Part shown: positions 52,175 through 60,449 of the stretch, in pieces
How the letters are laid out: each line of letters starts with the position of its first letter
How positions within the stretch are numbered: position 1 is the first letter of the stretch
Source: CAWFXC01 sp963819735
Lineage (GTDB): Bacteria > Actinomycetota > Acidimicrobiia > IMCC26256 > DASPTH01
DNA: 64,000 bases
Direction: 5' to 3'
NCBI GenBank assembly: GCA_963819735.1
Contig: CAWFXC010000003.1
Span: forward strand, 1-64,000
Position numbers and translations under genes: made by a program
Notes under the pieces: model-generated
Told to the model about the DNA's origin: nothing
Database searches by the model: none
What the model saw: the letters and a program-made list of their open reading frames with translations, nothing else

Positions 52175-52848
52175 GAGCCTGCCTCCACGTCGTCGTCGTG
52201 TCGTTCGTCGCGCTGATCGGCCGGCCCCCACAGCTCCACGCCGTCGGGACCGCCGTCGATCTCGGTGAGCCGGACGCGCACGTCCTCGCCGACGCGAGTG
52301 GGGAGGTTCTTCCCGACGTAGTCCGGGCGGATGGGCAGCTCACGGTGGCCACGGTCGATCAGCACCGCGAGCTGCACCGCACGCGGGCGGCCGAGCTCGG
52401 TGAGCGCATCGAGGGCCGCCCGCACCGTGCGACCGGTGTACAGCACGTCGTCGACGAGCACGACGACCTTGCCCGAGATGTCACCGGGAACCTCGGTCGG
52501 GCCGAGCGGGGAGACCGCGCGGAGGCTGATGTCGTCGCGGTAGAACGCGACGTCGAGCGCACCCACCGGCGCCACCACTCCCTCGAACTCCTCGATCGCC
52601 GCCGCGAGACGACGGGCGATGGCGAGGCCACGGGTGTAGAGGCCGACGAGCACCAGCCCGTCGGCGCCGCGGTTGCGCTCCACGATCTCGTGGGCGATGC
52701 GGGTGTGGGCCCGGCGCAGGTCGCCGGCGTCGAACACTCCGGTACGGAACACGAAACGACCGCCATCCGGATCGACGTCCGGGGCGGTCGTGGGCGTTTC
52801 GGCGCGGTTCTCGGCGCGGCTTTCTGCGCGATGTGACGCGGCGGTCAT
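52171..52848 (-). CDS. pyrR: Bifunctional pyrimidine operon regulator / uracil phosphoribosyltransferase
   Basis: RNA-binding attenuation or translation regulator that senses UMP. The 225-residue product has the PRPP loop VVVLVDDVLYTGRTVRAALD, the RNA-binding region DLRRAHTRIAHEIVERN and LAVLIDRGHRELPIRPDYVG. It carries an unusual hydrophilic N-terminal extension of about 30 residues (repeated AE-R motif, SRAENRAETPTT) and an acidic/His-rich tail. First gene of the pyr operon; its own leader has a PyrR-type hairpin. Confidence 0.95.
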   Translation of the reverse strand: MTAASHRAESRAENRAETPTTAPDVDPDGGRFVFRTGVFDAGDLRRAHTRIAHEIVERNRGADGLVLVGLYTRGLAIARRLAAAIEEFEGVVAPVGALDVAFYRDDISLRAVSPLGPTEVPGDISGKVVVLVDDVLYTGRTVRAALDALTELGRPRAVQLAVLIDRGHRELPIRPDYVGKNLPTRVGEDVRVRLTEIDGGPDGVELWGPADQRDERHDDDVEAGS

Positions 52849-52852
52849 GTGC

Positions 52853-52880
52853 AGTCCTTCCGTAGGAGCCTCACAGGACT
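52853..52880 (-). promoter_or_regulatory. PyrR-binding hairpin over the pyrR ribosome site
   Basis: On the transcript, AGTCC pairs with GGACT around a loop beginning TGTGAGGCTCC. GTCCTGTGAGGC matches the PyrR anti-terminator-loop consensus as known from mycobacterial pyrR leaders. The 3' strand of the stem contains GAAGGA (52860-52855), the ribosome site 6 nt before the pyrR ATG. PyrR binding would therefore block translation of its own operon. Confidence 0.8.
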
Positions 52881-52897
52881 CCCTTCACGGTCCCCGC

Positions 52898-52903
52898 ATG
52901 GTA
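52898..52903 (-). promoter_or_regulatory. Possible -10 box of the pyr operon
   Basis: Minus-strand TACCAT, about 50 nt before the pyrR ATG and about 18 nt before the PyrR hairpin. It fits the TANNNT pattern, but no convincing -35 is seen. Confidence 0.35.
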
Positions 52904-52940
52904 GCCGCCGCTCGTCGGGATGCCGGCATTCCCGCGGCGG

Positions 52941-52966
52941 CCCGGCGCGCCCGCCCGGCGCGCCCG
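52941..52966. repeat. Tandem 2 x 13-bp repeat with AscI-like palindromes
   Basis: CCCGGCGCGCCCG occurs twice end to end in the gap between pyrR and the upstream gene. Each copy holds the palindrome GGCGCGCC, so the pair can fold into a very stable hairpin just after the stop at 52972. It may act as a terminator-like block. Confidence 0.6.
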
Positions 52967-52971
52967 GTTCG

Positions 52972-53430
52972 TTACGCCGAGGTGACGCCGAAGACCGCGG
53001 CGATCCGACCGATCGTCGCGGTCTCCTGCTCGCTCGTGCCCTTGGCCGCGTCGGCGACGGCGCGGGCGATGTCGACGAACCACGCGGCGATGGGCCCGGA
53101 CTCGTCGGCCGGGAGCTTCGCCAGCGCGGTCGCCGCGCCCTGGAGCGCGGTGAGCACCTCGTCGACGGTGTCCTCGAACGACTTGCCCCGGTGTTGCGAC
53201 GCGTCGTGGCGCGCCTCGTGGCTCTCGGCCTCCTTGGCGATCGCCGCGACCAGCTCGTTCGCGGCGCCGCGGTCGCCGGGCTGGGTGAGGGTGCGGGCGG
53301 TGGCCGCCGCCTCCTTGACCATCGAGATCGGACCGTGCTGGCCGACCGCGACCATAGCCAGGGAGATCAGCAACGGCGCCTCGGTCAGCGCCTTCCACTC
53401 GTCGTCGGTGAACGCCGACTTGTCGGTCAT
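52972..53430 (-). CDS. Unknown helical protein
   Basis: 152 residues, not recognised. It starts MTDKSAFTDDEWKALTEAPLL and is almost all helix by composition (LISLAMVAVGQHGPISMVKEA, EAESHEARHDASQ), with no signal peptide and only one mildly hydrophobic stretch at about 20-30. FTDDEW-type starts occur in other uncharacterised actinobacterial proteins. A soluble cytoplasmic helical bundle is likely. ATG start, 43 bp after the DUF2017 gene. Codon use is normal for the region, so it is not recently acquired. Confidence 0.75.
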   Translation of the reverse strand: MTDKSAFTDDEWKALTEAPLLISLAMVAVGQHGPISMVKEAAATARTLTQPGDRGAANELVAAIAKEAESHEARHDASQHRGKSFEDTVDEVLTALQGAATALAKLPADESGPIAAWFVDIARAVADAAKGTSEQETATIGRIAAVFGVTSA

Positions 53431-53473
53431 GGCCGTGCTCCTGTCGTAGACGGAAATGCGCGAAGCGGATGCC

Positions 53474-53970
53474 TCAGCGCGGCAGTGCCTCGATGAGCTC
53501 GCCCTGGAGCCACGTGAGCCAGTGGTACATCGCGAAGGCGGGCGCGCGCGGATCGGACGGATCGACGTTCTGGTCGTCTTCGGTGACCTGCAACCGGGTG
53601 CCGAGCGTGAGGCGGGTGTCGTTGAGCACGCCCAGCCAGGCGCGGGCCTCCTCGGGGGTGAGCGCGATCGTGAACCACTCGCCGCCGCGTTCGGCGCGCA
53701 CCAACGTGGCGCTGATCAGCTCGAGCGCGTCCATCCGCTCCCGCAGGAGCTCGGGGTGCACGAGCTCCTGCCACTGGGCCTCGGCCTCCTCGGCGGTGGG
53801 ATCGAGGTAGGCGCGGGGAAGATCCGCGCCCGCGCGGGGTCGTCGGGCGGGGCGTCGAGCACGTCGCGCAGCAGCTCGGGCAGCGAACGCAGGAGCTCCA
53901 GCTCCTCAGGGGCCAACGACACCACGAGGGTGTCGTCGGGACCGGACTTGAACCGCCGCCAGCGCGCCAT
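53474..53970 (-). CDS. DUF2017 family protein, one frameshift
   Basis: N-terminal MARWRRFKSGPDDTLVVSLA and ELELLRSLPELLRDVLDAPP are in one frame. LVHPELLRERMDALELISATL and LTPEEARAWLGVLNDTRLTLG are in another. The G4 run at 53815-53818 (plus strand) should be G5, which restores 165 residues. DUF2017 proteins typically accompany clpS in actinobacteria, and clpS is the upstream gene here. Function unknown; a role around N-end-rule proteolysis is a guess from context. Confidence 0.8.
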
Positions 53971-54011
53971 TACCGGGGTGCCATCAACCGCGCACGATCA
54001 CCGGGCTGCCG

Positions 54012-54314
54012 TCACGAGGGGTGTTCCATCGTCGCCCACAGGCCGTAGGCGTGGAGCCGGGCGACGTCGGCCTCGCACTTCTCGACCGGCCCGTCGGACA
54101 CCACCGCCTTGCCTTCCTCGTGGACCTGGCGCATGAGCCGGGTGGCTTTCTTCTTCGAGTACCCGAACAGCTTCTGGAACACGTACACGACGTACGACAT
54201 CAGGTTGACCGGGTCGTTCCACACGATCACGATCCACGGCTTGTCGGTGAGCGTGAGCTCGTCGACCTCCGGCTGCTCGATCTCGACCGGCGCGACGTTC
54301 GCGGCCGTGTGCAT
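54012..54314 (-). CDS. clpS: ATP-dependent Clp protease adaptor ClpS
   Basis: N-end-rule adaptor that hands substrates to ClpC/ClpA. 100 residues. The N-degron pocket is in VIVWNDPVNLMSYVVYVFQK (Asn-Asp and Met gate), and HEEGKAVVSDGPVEKCEADV is the ClpA/C-facing helix. ATG 54314 shares one base with the nusB stop (TGATG). The position inside the aro-efp-nusB unit is less usual than the clpS-DUF2017 pairing itself. Confidence 0.92.
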   Translation of the reverse strand: MHTAANVAPVEIEQPEVDELTLTDKPWIVIVWNDPVNLMSYVVYVFQKLFGYSKKKATRLMRQVHEEGKAVVSDGPVEKCEADVARLHAYGLWATMEHPS

Positions 54315-54721
54315 CACGCGGGAGATGGCCGGAGCTCCTCCGCGATGCGGCTGAGCAGACCGTTGACGAACCGACCGGAGTCCTTGGTGGAGTACTGCTT
54401 GGCCAGCTCCACCGCTTCGCTGATCACGACCGCGCTCGGGATCTCCCGCTCCCAACCCAGCTCGTACGCCGCCAACCGGAGGACGGCGCGGTCGACGGCG
54501 GGCATGCGTTCGAGAGCCCAGTGCTCGGAGAACTTGCGCAGCAGCGCATCGACGTCGGCGTGGTGTTCCTCGACCCCGCGCACGAGCTGCGCGGCGTAGG
54601 GATCAGGAGGTGCCGGTTGCTGCTCGAGCAGGGTGTCGACGCTGAGATCGCGGACCTCCAGCTCGTAGCAAAGGCCCAGCGCCCGCTCTCGCGCTTCCCG
54701 GCGGCTTCCCGTGGCGGTCAT
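54314..54721 (-). CDS. nusB: Transcription antitermination factor NusB
   Basis: Binds boxA of rRNA leaders with NusE. The 135-residue product starts MTATGSRREARERALGLCYE, with MPAVDRAVLRLAAYELGWE and PSAVVISEAVELAKQYSTKD, GRFVNGLLSRIAEEL at the end. It starts four bases after efp. Its target boxes would be in the rRNA operon at the left end of this window. Confidence 0.95.
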   Translation of the reverse strand: MTATGSRREARERALGLCYELEVRDLSVDTLLEQQPAPPDPYAAQLVRGVEEHHADVDALLRKFSEHWALERMPAVDRAVLRLAAYELGWEREIPSAVVISEAVELAKQYSTKDSGRFVNGLLSRIAEELRPSPA

Positions 54722-54725
54722 GAGG

Positions 54726-55289
54726 TCAGGCGCGCGCCAGGTACTCCCCGGTGCGGGTGTCGACCTTGATGCGTTCGCCCGGCTCGACGAACAGCGGGAC
54801 CTGCACCACCAGCCCGGTTTCGAGGGTGGCCGACTTGCGGGCACCCGACACGCGGTCGCCCTGCACCCCCGGCTCGGTCTCGGTGACGGTGAGCTCGACC
54901 GCGGCGGGGAGCTCGGCGGTGACGACCCGGCCGTCGTACATGTGCAGGATGGCGTCGTCGCCCTCCTTGAGGTAGTCGACGACGCCGGCGAGGTCGGAGG
55001 TGGGCACCGTGAGCTGGTCGTAGTTCTCGTTGTCCATGAACACGAGCCCGTCGTTCTCACGGTAGAGGTACTGCATCTCGCGCTTGTCGATCACCGCGAG
55101 CGGGACCTTCTCGTCGGCCCGGAAGGTGCGCTCGAGCACGGAACCGCCGGCGACCTTCTTGAGCTTGGTGCGCACGAACGCGCCGCCCTTGCCCGGCTTC
55201 ACGTGTTGGAACTCGACCACCGTGACCAGACCCTCCGACGGGAGATTGAGGGCCATGCCGTTCTTGAGGTCGTTGGTGGAGATGCTCAC
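54726..55289 (-). CDS. efp: Elongation factor P
   Basis: Rescues ribosomes stalled at polyproline. 187 residues in three OB-like domains. The loop HVKPGKGGAF puts Lys34 at the tip that is modified in other bacteria. The C-terminal TGLVVQVPLFVEPGERIKVD is the family signature. GTG start. No epmA-type modifier is in the window. The window encodes several proline-rich proteins (MltG N-terminus, J-domain linker) that would need it. Confidence 0.96.
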   Translation of the reverse strand: MSISTNDLKNGMALNLPSEGLVTVVEFQHVKPGKGGAFVRTKLKKVAGGSVLERTFRADEKVPLAVIDKREMQYLYRENDGLVFMDNENYDQLTVPTSDLAGVVDYLKEGDDAILHMYDGRVVTAELPAAVELTVTETEPGVQGDRVSGARKSATLETGLVVQVPLFVEPGERIKVDTRTGEYLARA

Positions 55290-55313
55290 AGTGGGGTGCT
55301 CACAGGAGAATGG

Positions 55314-56426
55314 TCATACGAGAAGGTCCTTCGGGAACTCGGTGAGAGGATCAGAGCCGTCGGCGGTGACGACCACCGTGTCCTCGATGCGTACTCCGCC
55401 CACACCGGGGAGGTAGACGCCGGGCTCGACGGTGACCACCGAGCCGGGCTCCAAGGTATCACGGGCACTCGCGGCCACTCTCGGCGCCTCGTGGATCTCC
55501 AGGCCCACTCCGTGGCCGGTGCCGTGCACGAACGCGTCACCCCAGCCCGCGGCCACGATCACGTCGCGGCACGCCTGGTCGACCGCCGCGCAGTCGGCGC
55601 CGGCCCGGACCGCGTCGCGGCCCGCCGACTGGCTGGCGCGCACGACGTCCCACACGCGGCGGGCCTCGGGGCCGGGATCGCCGACGCTCACGGTGCGCGT
55701 CATGTCGGAGCAGTAGCCGTCGACGATGCAACCGAAGTCGATCACGACCAGCTCGCCGCGCTCCACCCGCCGGGGGCTGGGGCGCGCGTGCGGTTTCGCC
55801 GCGTTGGGGCCCGACGCGATGATCGGGTCGAAGCTGTTGCCGCTCGCGCCGCGCCGACGCATCTCGACCTCGAGGTCGAGCGCGAAGTCGCGCTCGGTCG
55901 GGCCGTCGGCCAGGCGCGGGAGCAGGAAGCCGAGGGCGTCGTCGGCGATCGCGCACGCGGCGCGGATCCGCGCCACCTCCGCCGGCTCCTTGACCCGGCG
56001 CAACTGCTCGACCAACCCGTTGGTGGGCACCAGCTCGTGCCCGGCGAGCGCGTCGGCGAGGTCGCGTTGTTGGGCCCAGGTGACCGCGTGGGCCTCGAGC
56101 CCGATGCGCGACGCGGGCTGCAGCGCCGCCGCCAGCGCGTCGCGTTGCGCGGTCTGCGTCGCGCCGATCTCGATGGACGCGTCGACGCCCGCGGCGCCGA
56201 GTTGCTCGCCGGCCTGGGTGCGGTACCGGCCGTCGGTCGTGAACACCATCGCGTCGCCGGTGACGAGCAGCATCCCCGCGCTGCCGGTGAAGCCGGTGAG
56301 GTAGCGCACGTTGGGCAGGTGGGTGACGAGCAGGGCGTCGACCTCGGCCGCGGCGAGCAGTGGCCGGAGCCGCGCCGCACGCCCGGCGACGTCCATCCTG
56401 GGTAGCGAATCGATGGTGACGGTCAT
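55314..56426 (-). CDS. Xaa-Pro peptidase (M24B)
   Basis: 370-residue cytoplasmic dimetal aminopeptidase. N-terminal creatinase-like domain about 1-130, then the pita-bread catalytic domain. Metal ligands are Asp in VVIDFGCIVDG and YCSDMTRTVS, His in HGTGHGVGLEIHE, and Glu in VVTVEPGVYLPG and VRIEDTVVV. Standing next to efp and aroQ is the actinobacterial arrangement (pepQ-like gene). Prolidase or aminopeptidase P cannot be told apart here. Confidence 0.93.
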   Translation of the reverse strand: MTVTIDSLPRMDVAGRAARLRPLLAAAEVDALLVTHLPNVRYLTGFTGSAGMLLVTGDAMVFTTDGRYRTQAGEQLGAAGVDASIEIGATQTAQRDALAAALQPASRIGLEAHAVTWAQQRDLADALAGHELVPTNGLVEQLRRVKEPAEVARIRAACAIADDALGFLLPRLADGPTERDFALDLEVEMRRRGASGNSFDPIIASGPNAAKPHARPSPRRVERGELVVIDFGCIVDGYCSDMTRTVSVGDPGPEARRVWDVVRASQSAGRDAVRAGADCAAVDQACRDVIVAAGWGDAFVHGTGHGVGLEIHEAPRVAASARDTLEPGSVVTVEPGVYLPGVGGVRIEDTVVVTADGSDPLTEFPKDLLV

Positions 56427-56866
56427 GCGCGCTCCTCGAGTTGGGTGATCGCCGCCTCGATCGCCAGCCGGTAGCCCGCGGGCCCGAAGCCGGCGATGTA
56501 CCCGGTGACGAACGGCGCGATGACGGAGTCGTGGCGCCAGTGCTCACGCGCCGCCGGGTTGGAGATGTGCAGCTCGACCTTCACACCCTCGTAGGTGGCC
56601 AGCGCGTCGGCGAGCGCGTACGAGTAGTGGGTGAACGCGGCCGCGTTGATCACGATCGCCGCGGAGCGCCCGCGGGCGGCGTGGATGGCGTCGACCAGCG
56701 CGCCCTCGTGGTTCGACTGCACGTGCTCGAGGTCGTGGCCGTGCTGAGCGGCGGTGGCGGTGGCCAGGGCGACGAGGTCGGCGAGTGTGCTGGTGCCGTA
56801 GATGTGAGGTTCCCGTTCGCCGAGCAGGTTCAGGTTGGGACCGGAGAGCAGCAGGATCGTCGGCAT
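56423..56866 (-). CDS. aroQ: 3-dehydroquinate dehydratase, type II
   Basis: 147-residue dodecameric enzyme of the shikimate pathway. LLLSGPNLNLLGEREPHIYG (catalytic Arg/Tyr lid), QSNHEGALVDAIHAARG, INAAAFTHYSYALADAL and ELHISNPAAREHWRHDS are diagnostic. ATG 56866 is 5 bp after aroB. The stop overlaps the peptidase ATG. Confidence 0.96.
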   Translation of the reverse strand: MPTILLLSGPNLNLLGEREPHIYGTSTLADLVALATATAAQHGHDLEHVQSNHEGALVDAIHAARGRSAAIVINAAAFTHYSYALADALATYEGVKVELHISNPAAREHWRHDSVIAPFVTGYIAGFGPAGYRLAIEAAITQLEERA

Positions 56867-56871
56867 CGGGT

Positions 56872-57966
56872 TCAGCCTCCCACACCGACGGTGACGCCCA
56901 CGGAGCGAAACGCGACGTCGAGGGCGCGCCGATCGGGGTCGTGCACCGTCTCGAGCCCGGCGGGACCGGGCAGCACGAACGTCAGGCCGCCGATCGACTT
57001 CTTGTCGCGCGCCATCGACGCCAGCAGCTCCTCGGCACCGGGATCGCCCGGCACCGCGGTCGGGAGACCGAGCGCGGCGACAACGTCGCGATGGTGCGCG
57101 ACCGCTTGCGCGTCGATGCGCTCGAGCGCGCCCGCCAGCGCGGCGGCGTACACCAGCCCGATGGCCACCGCTTCGCCGTGCAGCAGCTCGTAGCCGCCGA
57201 CGGTCTCCAGCGCGTGCGCGAGCGTGTGCCCCAGGTTGAGCGTGGCGCGTAGCCCGGTGCGCTCCTCCGGGTCGAGAGCGACGACGTGCGCCTTGATCGC
57301 CACGCACGCGGCGACGAGCTCGACGAGCACCGCGGGATCGCGCCCCACGACCGCGGCGGCCTGCTCGTCGACGATCGCGGCGACGCGTTCACCGCCCGGC
57401 ATCAGTGCGTACTTGGCCACCTCACCCAGACCGGCCCGGTACTCGCGCGGCGGGAGCGTCGCGAGGGTGGTGACGTCGGCGTACACGCCGATCGGCTGGT
57501 GGAAGGCCCCTACGAGGTTCTTGCCCTCGGGAAGGTTCACCGCGGTCTTGCCGCCGATGGCGGCGTCGACCTGCGCCAGCAGCGTGGTGGGCGCCTGCAC
57601 CACCGCCACCCCGCGGTAGTAGACCGACGCCACGAACCCCGCGGTGTCGCCGACCACACCCCCGCCCAGCGCGACGATCGCGTCGTTGCGCAACAGGCCC
57701 CACTGCGCGAGCCGACGGCACAGGTCGTCGACCGCGACGAGGGTCTTGGCGTCTTCGCCCTCGCCCATGAGGAACACGTCGGTCTCCGCGCCGACCGCGT
57801 GCAGCGCGGCGGTGAGCGCGGGCGCGTGGAAGTCGGCGACGCCGGGCTGGCTGATCACCGCGACGCGACGGCGCCCCGCGAGCAGCGCGCCGGCCTCCGA
57901 CAACGCGGCTGCGCCGACCACCACGTCGTACGGCGCGTCGGGTAGCGCGACGGTTACGCGTTCCAC
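56872..57966 (-). CDS. aroB: 3-dehydroquinate synthase
   Basis: NAD- and metal-dependent cyclisation of DAHP. 364 residues from GTG 57966, which lies inside the aroK 3' end (13-nt overlap). Family motifs: GEGEDAKTLVAVDDLC, ALGGGVVGDTAGFVASVYYR, APTTLLAQVDAAIGGKTAVN and the zinc ligands in LGHTLAHALE and LLHGEAVAIG. Confidence 0.96.
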   Translation of the reverse strand: MERVTVALPDAPYDVVVGAAALSEAGALLAGRRRVAVISQPGVADFHAPALTAALHAVGAETDVFLMGEGEDAKTLVAVDDLCRRLAQWGLLRNDAIVALGGGVVGDTAGFVASVYYRGVAVVQAPTTLLAQVDAAIGGKTAVNLPEGKNLVGAFHQPIGVYADVTTLATLPPREYRAGLGEVAKYALMPGGERVAAIVDEQAAAVVGRDPAVLVELVAACVAIKAHVVALDPEERTGLRATLNLGHTLAHALETVGGYELLHGEAVAIGLVYAAALAGALERIDAQAVAHHRDVVAALGLPTAVPGDPGAEELLASMARDKKSIGGLTFVLPGPAGLETVHDPDRRALDVAFRSVGVTVGVGG

Positions 57967-58493
57967 GCGCGCCACTCCTCGATCACGCGGTCGGCGACGT
58001 CGTCGACCGCGAGCGCGTCGGTGTTCACCGTGACGTGGGCGGCCGCTTCGTAGGCCGGCGCCCGCAGCTGGGTGAGCCGCTCGAGCGTGGCCGCCGCCGG
58101 TGCACCGCGGCGGAGCAGCGGACGGTCGACGGCCGCGTCGGTACCGACGCGCGCGCCGAGCTCGGCGGGCGACGCCTGTAGCCAGACGACCACTCCGGCG
58201 TCGCGCAGCGCGCGCCGATTGGCGGCGTCGAGCACCGCGCCTCCGCCGCACGCGATCACGAGCGGCGTGGGCGACGCGCACGCGTCGGCGACGGCATCGT
58301 GCTCGAGCGCGCGGAACGCGGCTTCACCGCGGAGTTCGAAGATCTCGGCCACGGTCATGCCCGCGTTCGCCTCGACGAGGCGGTCGGTGTCGACGAAGGG
58401 CCGCGCCAGGCGCGCCGCCACGAGCTCGCCGACCGTGGTCTTGCCCGCGCCCATCAGGCCGACGAGCACGAGGTGCCGCTCGGGTTCGGGCAT
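57954..58493 (-). CDS. aroK: Shikimate kinase
   Basis: 179 residues. P-loop GLMGAGKTTVG (12-22), shikimate site FVDTDRLVEANAGMTVAEIF with the conserved Asp, RALEHDAV, and CGGGAVLDAANRRAL. The lid region RVGTDAAVDRPLL is present. Six bases after aroC. Confidence 0.96.
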   Translation of the reverse strand: MPEPERHLVLVGLMGAGKTTVGELVAARLARPFVDTDRLVEANAGMTVAEIFELRGEAAFRALEHDAVADACASPTPLVIACGGGAVLDAANRRALRDAGVVVWLQASPAELGARVGTDAAVDRPLLRRGAPAAATLERLTQLRAPAYEAAAHVTVNTDALAVDDVADRVIEEWRAWNA

Positions 58494-58499
58494 CGGGCG

Positions 58500-59654
58500 C
58501 TACCGCAGCGACGCGAGGTAGGCCGCGTGGTTGCGCGTGAGCTCGGCGAGGGAGTCGCCCCCGAACTTACGGGTGGCCTCCTGCGCGAGCACGAGCGCGA
58601 CCATCGTCTCCGCCACCACTCCCGACGCCGGCACCGCGGTGACGTCGGTGCGCTCCTTGAACGACACCGTCTCTGCCTTCGTGGTGGTGTCGACGGTGCG
58701 CAGCACGGGCCGGTTCAGCGTGGCGAGCGGCTTCATCGCGACGCGCGCGACGAGCAACCCACCGGTGGTCATGCCACCCTCGGTGCCGCCGGCGCGCGTG
58801 GTGGCACGCGTGTACTCCTCGGTGCCGGGGTCCCACAGGATCTCGTCGTGGGCCTCGCTCCCCCGCCGGCCGGCCACCTCGAACCCGTCGCCGATCTCGA
58901 CGCCCTTCATGGCCTGGATGCTCATGAGCGCCTGCGCGAGCAGTCCGTCGACCTTGCGGTCCCAGTGCACGTGCGAGCCGAGACCGGGCGGGACGCCGTA
59001 GCCGAGCACCTCGACGACACCGCCGAGCGAATCGCCCACCTTCGCCGCCGCCTCCACCTCGGCGACCATCAACGCCTCGGCCGCGGGATCGAAGCAGCGG
59101 ACCGGTGAGTCGTCGACGACGGGGAGATCGGCGGGGGTGGGACGTCGGCCCGAGAGGGCGCGCACCGCGCCCATCTGGATCACGTGGCTGAGGATCTCGG
59201 TGCCGAGCTCGGCGAGGAGCAGCTTGGCCAGCGTGCCCGCGGCCACCCGGGCCGCGGTCTCCCGCGCACTGGCGCGCTCGAGCACGTTGCGAGCGTCGTC
59301 GAAGCCGTACTTCTGCATGCCGACGAGGTCGGCGTGACCGGGGCGGGGCTGGTGGAGCGCCTTCTCGGTCGCGCCCGGCGCGGGCGACATCTCCTCCTGC
59401 CACTTCGGCCACTCGGTGTTGTGGATCACGATGGAGACGGGCGATCCGAGCGTGAGCCCGTGGCGGACCCCGCCGAGAAGCTCGACGTCGTCGCGCTCGA
59501 AGCGCATGCGCGGGCCCCGGCCGAACCCGAGGCGACGACGGGCGAGCTCGTCGCCGATCTGGTCGACGGTCACCGGGAGACCGGCGGGCAGGCCCTCGAC
59601 CACCACCGTGAGGGCGGGGCCGTGCGACTCGCCGGCGGTCAGGTAGCGCAGCAC
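58500..59654 (-). CDS. aroC: Chorismate synthase
   Basis: Last shikimate step, FMN-dependent. 384 residues. MLRYLTAGESHGPALTVVVE, GRGPRMRFERDDVELLGG, RPGHADLVGMQKYGFDDARN and the C-terminal TRAGGTEGGMTTGG are all standard. GTG start at 59654 with GGAGG 11 nt upstream. A minus-strand TATCCT (59689-59684) about 30 nt before the start could be the -10 of the aro-efp-nusB unit; no clear -35. Confidence 0.97.
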   Translation of the reverse strand: MLRYLTAGESHGPALTVVVEGLPAGLPVTVDQIGDELARRRLGFGRGPRMRFERDDVELLGGVRHGLTLGSPVSIVIHNTEWPKWQEEMSPAPGATEKALHQPRPGHADLVGMQKYGFDDARNVLERASARETAARVAAGTLAKLLLAELGTEILSHVIQMGAVRALSGRRPTPADLPVVDDSPVRCFDPAAEALMVAEVEAAAKVGDSLGGVVEVLGYGVPPGLGSHVHWDRKVDGLLAQALMSIQAMKGVEIGDGFEVAGRRGSEAHDEILWDPGTEEYTRATTRAGGTEGGMTTGGLLVARVAMKPLATLNRPVLRTVDTTTKAETVSFKERTDVTAVPASGVVAETMVALVLAQEATRKFGGDSLAELTRNHAAYLASLR

Positions 59655-59720
59655 TGGTCAGGAACCTCCGGAGGGGACCCCTCAGGATACCGGCGGCCGG
59701 TTCCCGCTCCCGGGCTCTTG

Positions 59721-59751
59721 TCCGGGCTCGGGCCCGGAGTGGGCCCGGAGT
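59721..59751. repeat. Hairpin plus tandem 2 x 11-bp repeat between pilD-type gene and aroC
   Basis: TCCGGGC/GCCCGGA (59721-59738) forms a 7-bp stem with a 4-nt loop. GGGCCCGGAGT is repeated end to end at 59730-59751. The structure lies directly after the prepilin peptidase stop and may block read-through into aroC. There is no U-tract. Confidence 0.5.
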
Positions 59752-59756
59752 GCCGG

Positions 59757-60449
59757 TCAGTACCCGCGGTACCAGGTGATCACGGTGCCGCCCACCAGCA
59801 GCGCGGTGAGCGTGCCGGCGGCGAGGAACGGGCCGAACGGCACCGCCTGGTTCCGCGCCCGCAACCGGGTCGCGAGCAGGAAGATGCCGATCACCGCGCC
59901 GTAGAGGAACCCCAGGAACAGGCCGAGGAAGACCTCACCCCATCCGATCCACCCGAGCGCGAGCCCGAGCGTGAACGACAGCTTCACGTCGCCGAAGCCC
60001 ATGCTGCGGGGCGAGACGAGGTGCAGCGCGAAGAAGATGCCGAAGGAGACGAGGCCCGCGATCAGCGCCCGCACGAAGGCGTCGAGGTTGCCGTCGGCCA
60101 GTGACGCGAAGCCGAGCAGGACGATCATCGCCCCGGCGAGCGGGTACACGATGCGGTTGGGCAGGATGTAGTGCTCGAGGTCGATGAACGAGAGCGCAAC
60201 CAGCGCGCCGGTGAGCACGAGGTAGGCGGGCAACGCCCAGGTGTCGTCGAAGCGGGCGCCCATCCCGCCGAACAACGCGCCGCAGATGAGGGCGACGGCG
60301 ACCCGCCGGCCGCGTGGGGCCACCGGCTCGTCGGGCAGGGCGGGGCCGAGCACCGGCTGGCGCAGCGGAACCCGGGTGATCACGGGGTCGAGCAGCCACC
60401 CGACGACCAAGCCGAGGATCGAGCAGGCGACGACGAGGAACGCGGTCAT
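59757..60449 (-). CDS. A24 prepilin peptidase, short form
   Basis: 230 residues, six to seven hydrophobic helices. The catalytic aspartates are Asp90 in SFIDLEHYILPNRI and Asp154 in MGFGDVKL. The N-terminal methyltransferase domain with its Cys4 zinc site is missing, so it would cleave prepilin leaders but not methylate. No pilin or pilus ATPase gene is in the window. Start and aroE stop overlap as ATGA, which fits the aroE-prepilin peptidase pairing seen in other actinobacteria. Confidence 0.88.
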   Translation of the reverse strand: MTAFLVVACSILGLVVGWLLDPVITRVPLRQPVLGPALPDEPVAPRGRRVAVALICGALFGGMGARFDDTWALPAYLVLTGALVALSFIDLEHYILPNRIVYPLAGAMIVLLGFASLADGNLDAFVRALIAGLVSFGIFFALHLVSPRSMGFGDVKLSFTLGLALGWIGWGEVFLGLFLGFLYGAVIGIFLLATRLRARNQAVPFGPFLAAGTLTALLVGGTVITWYRGY

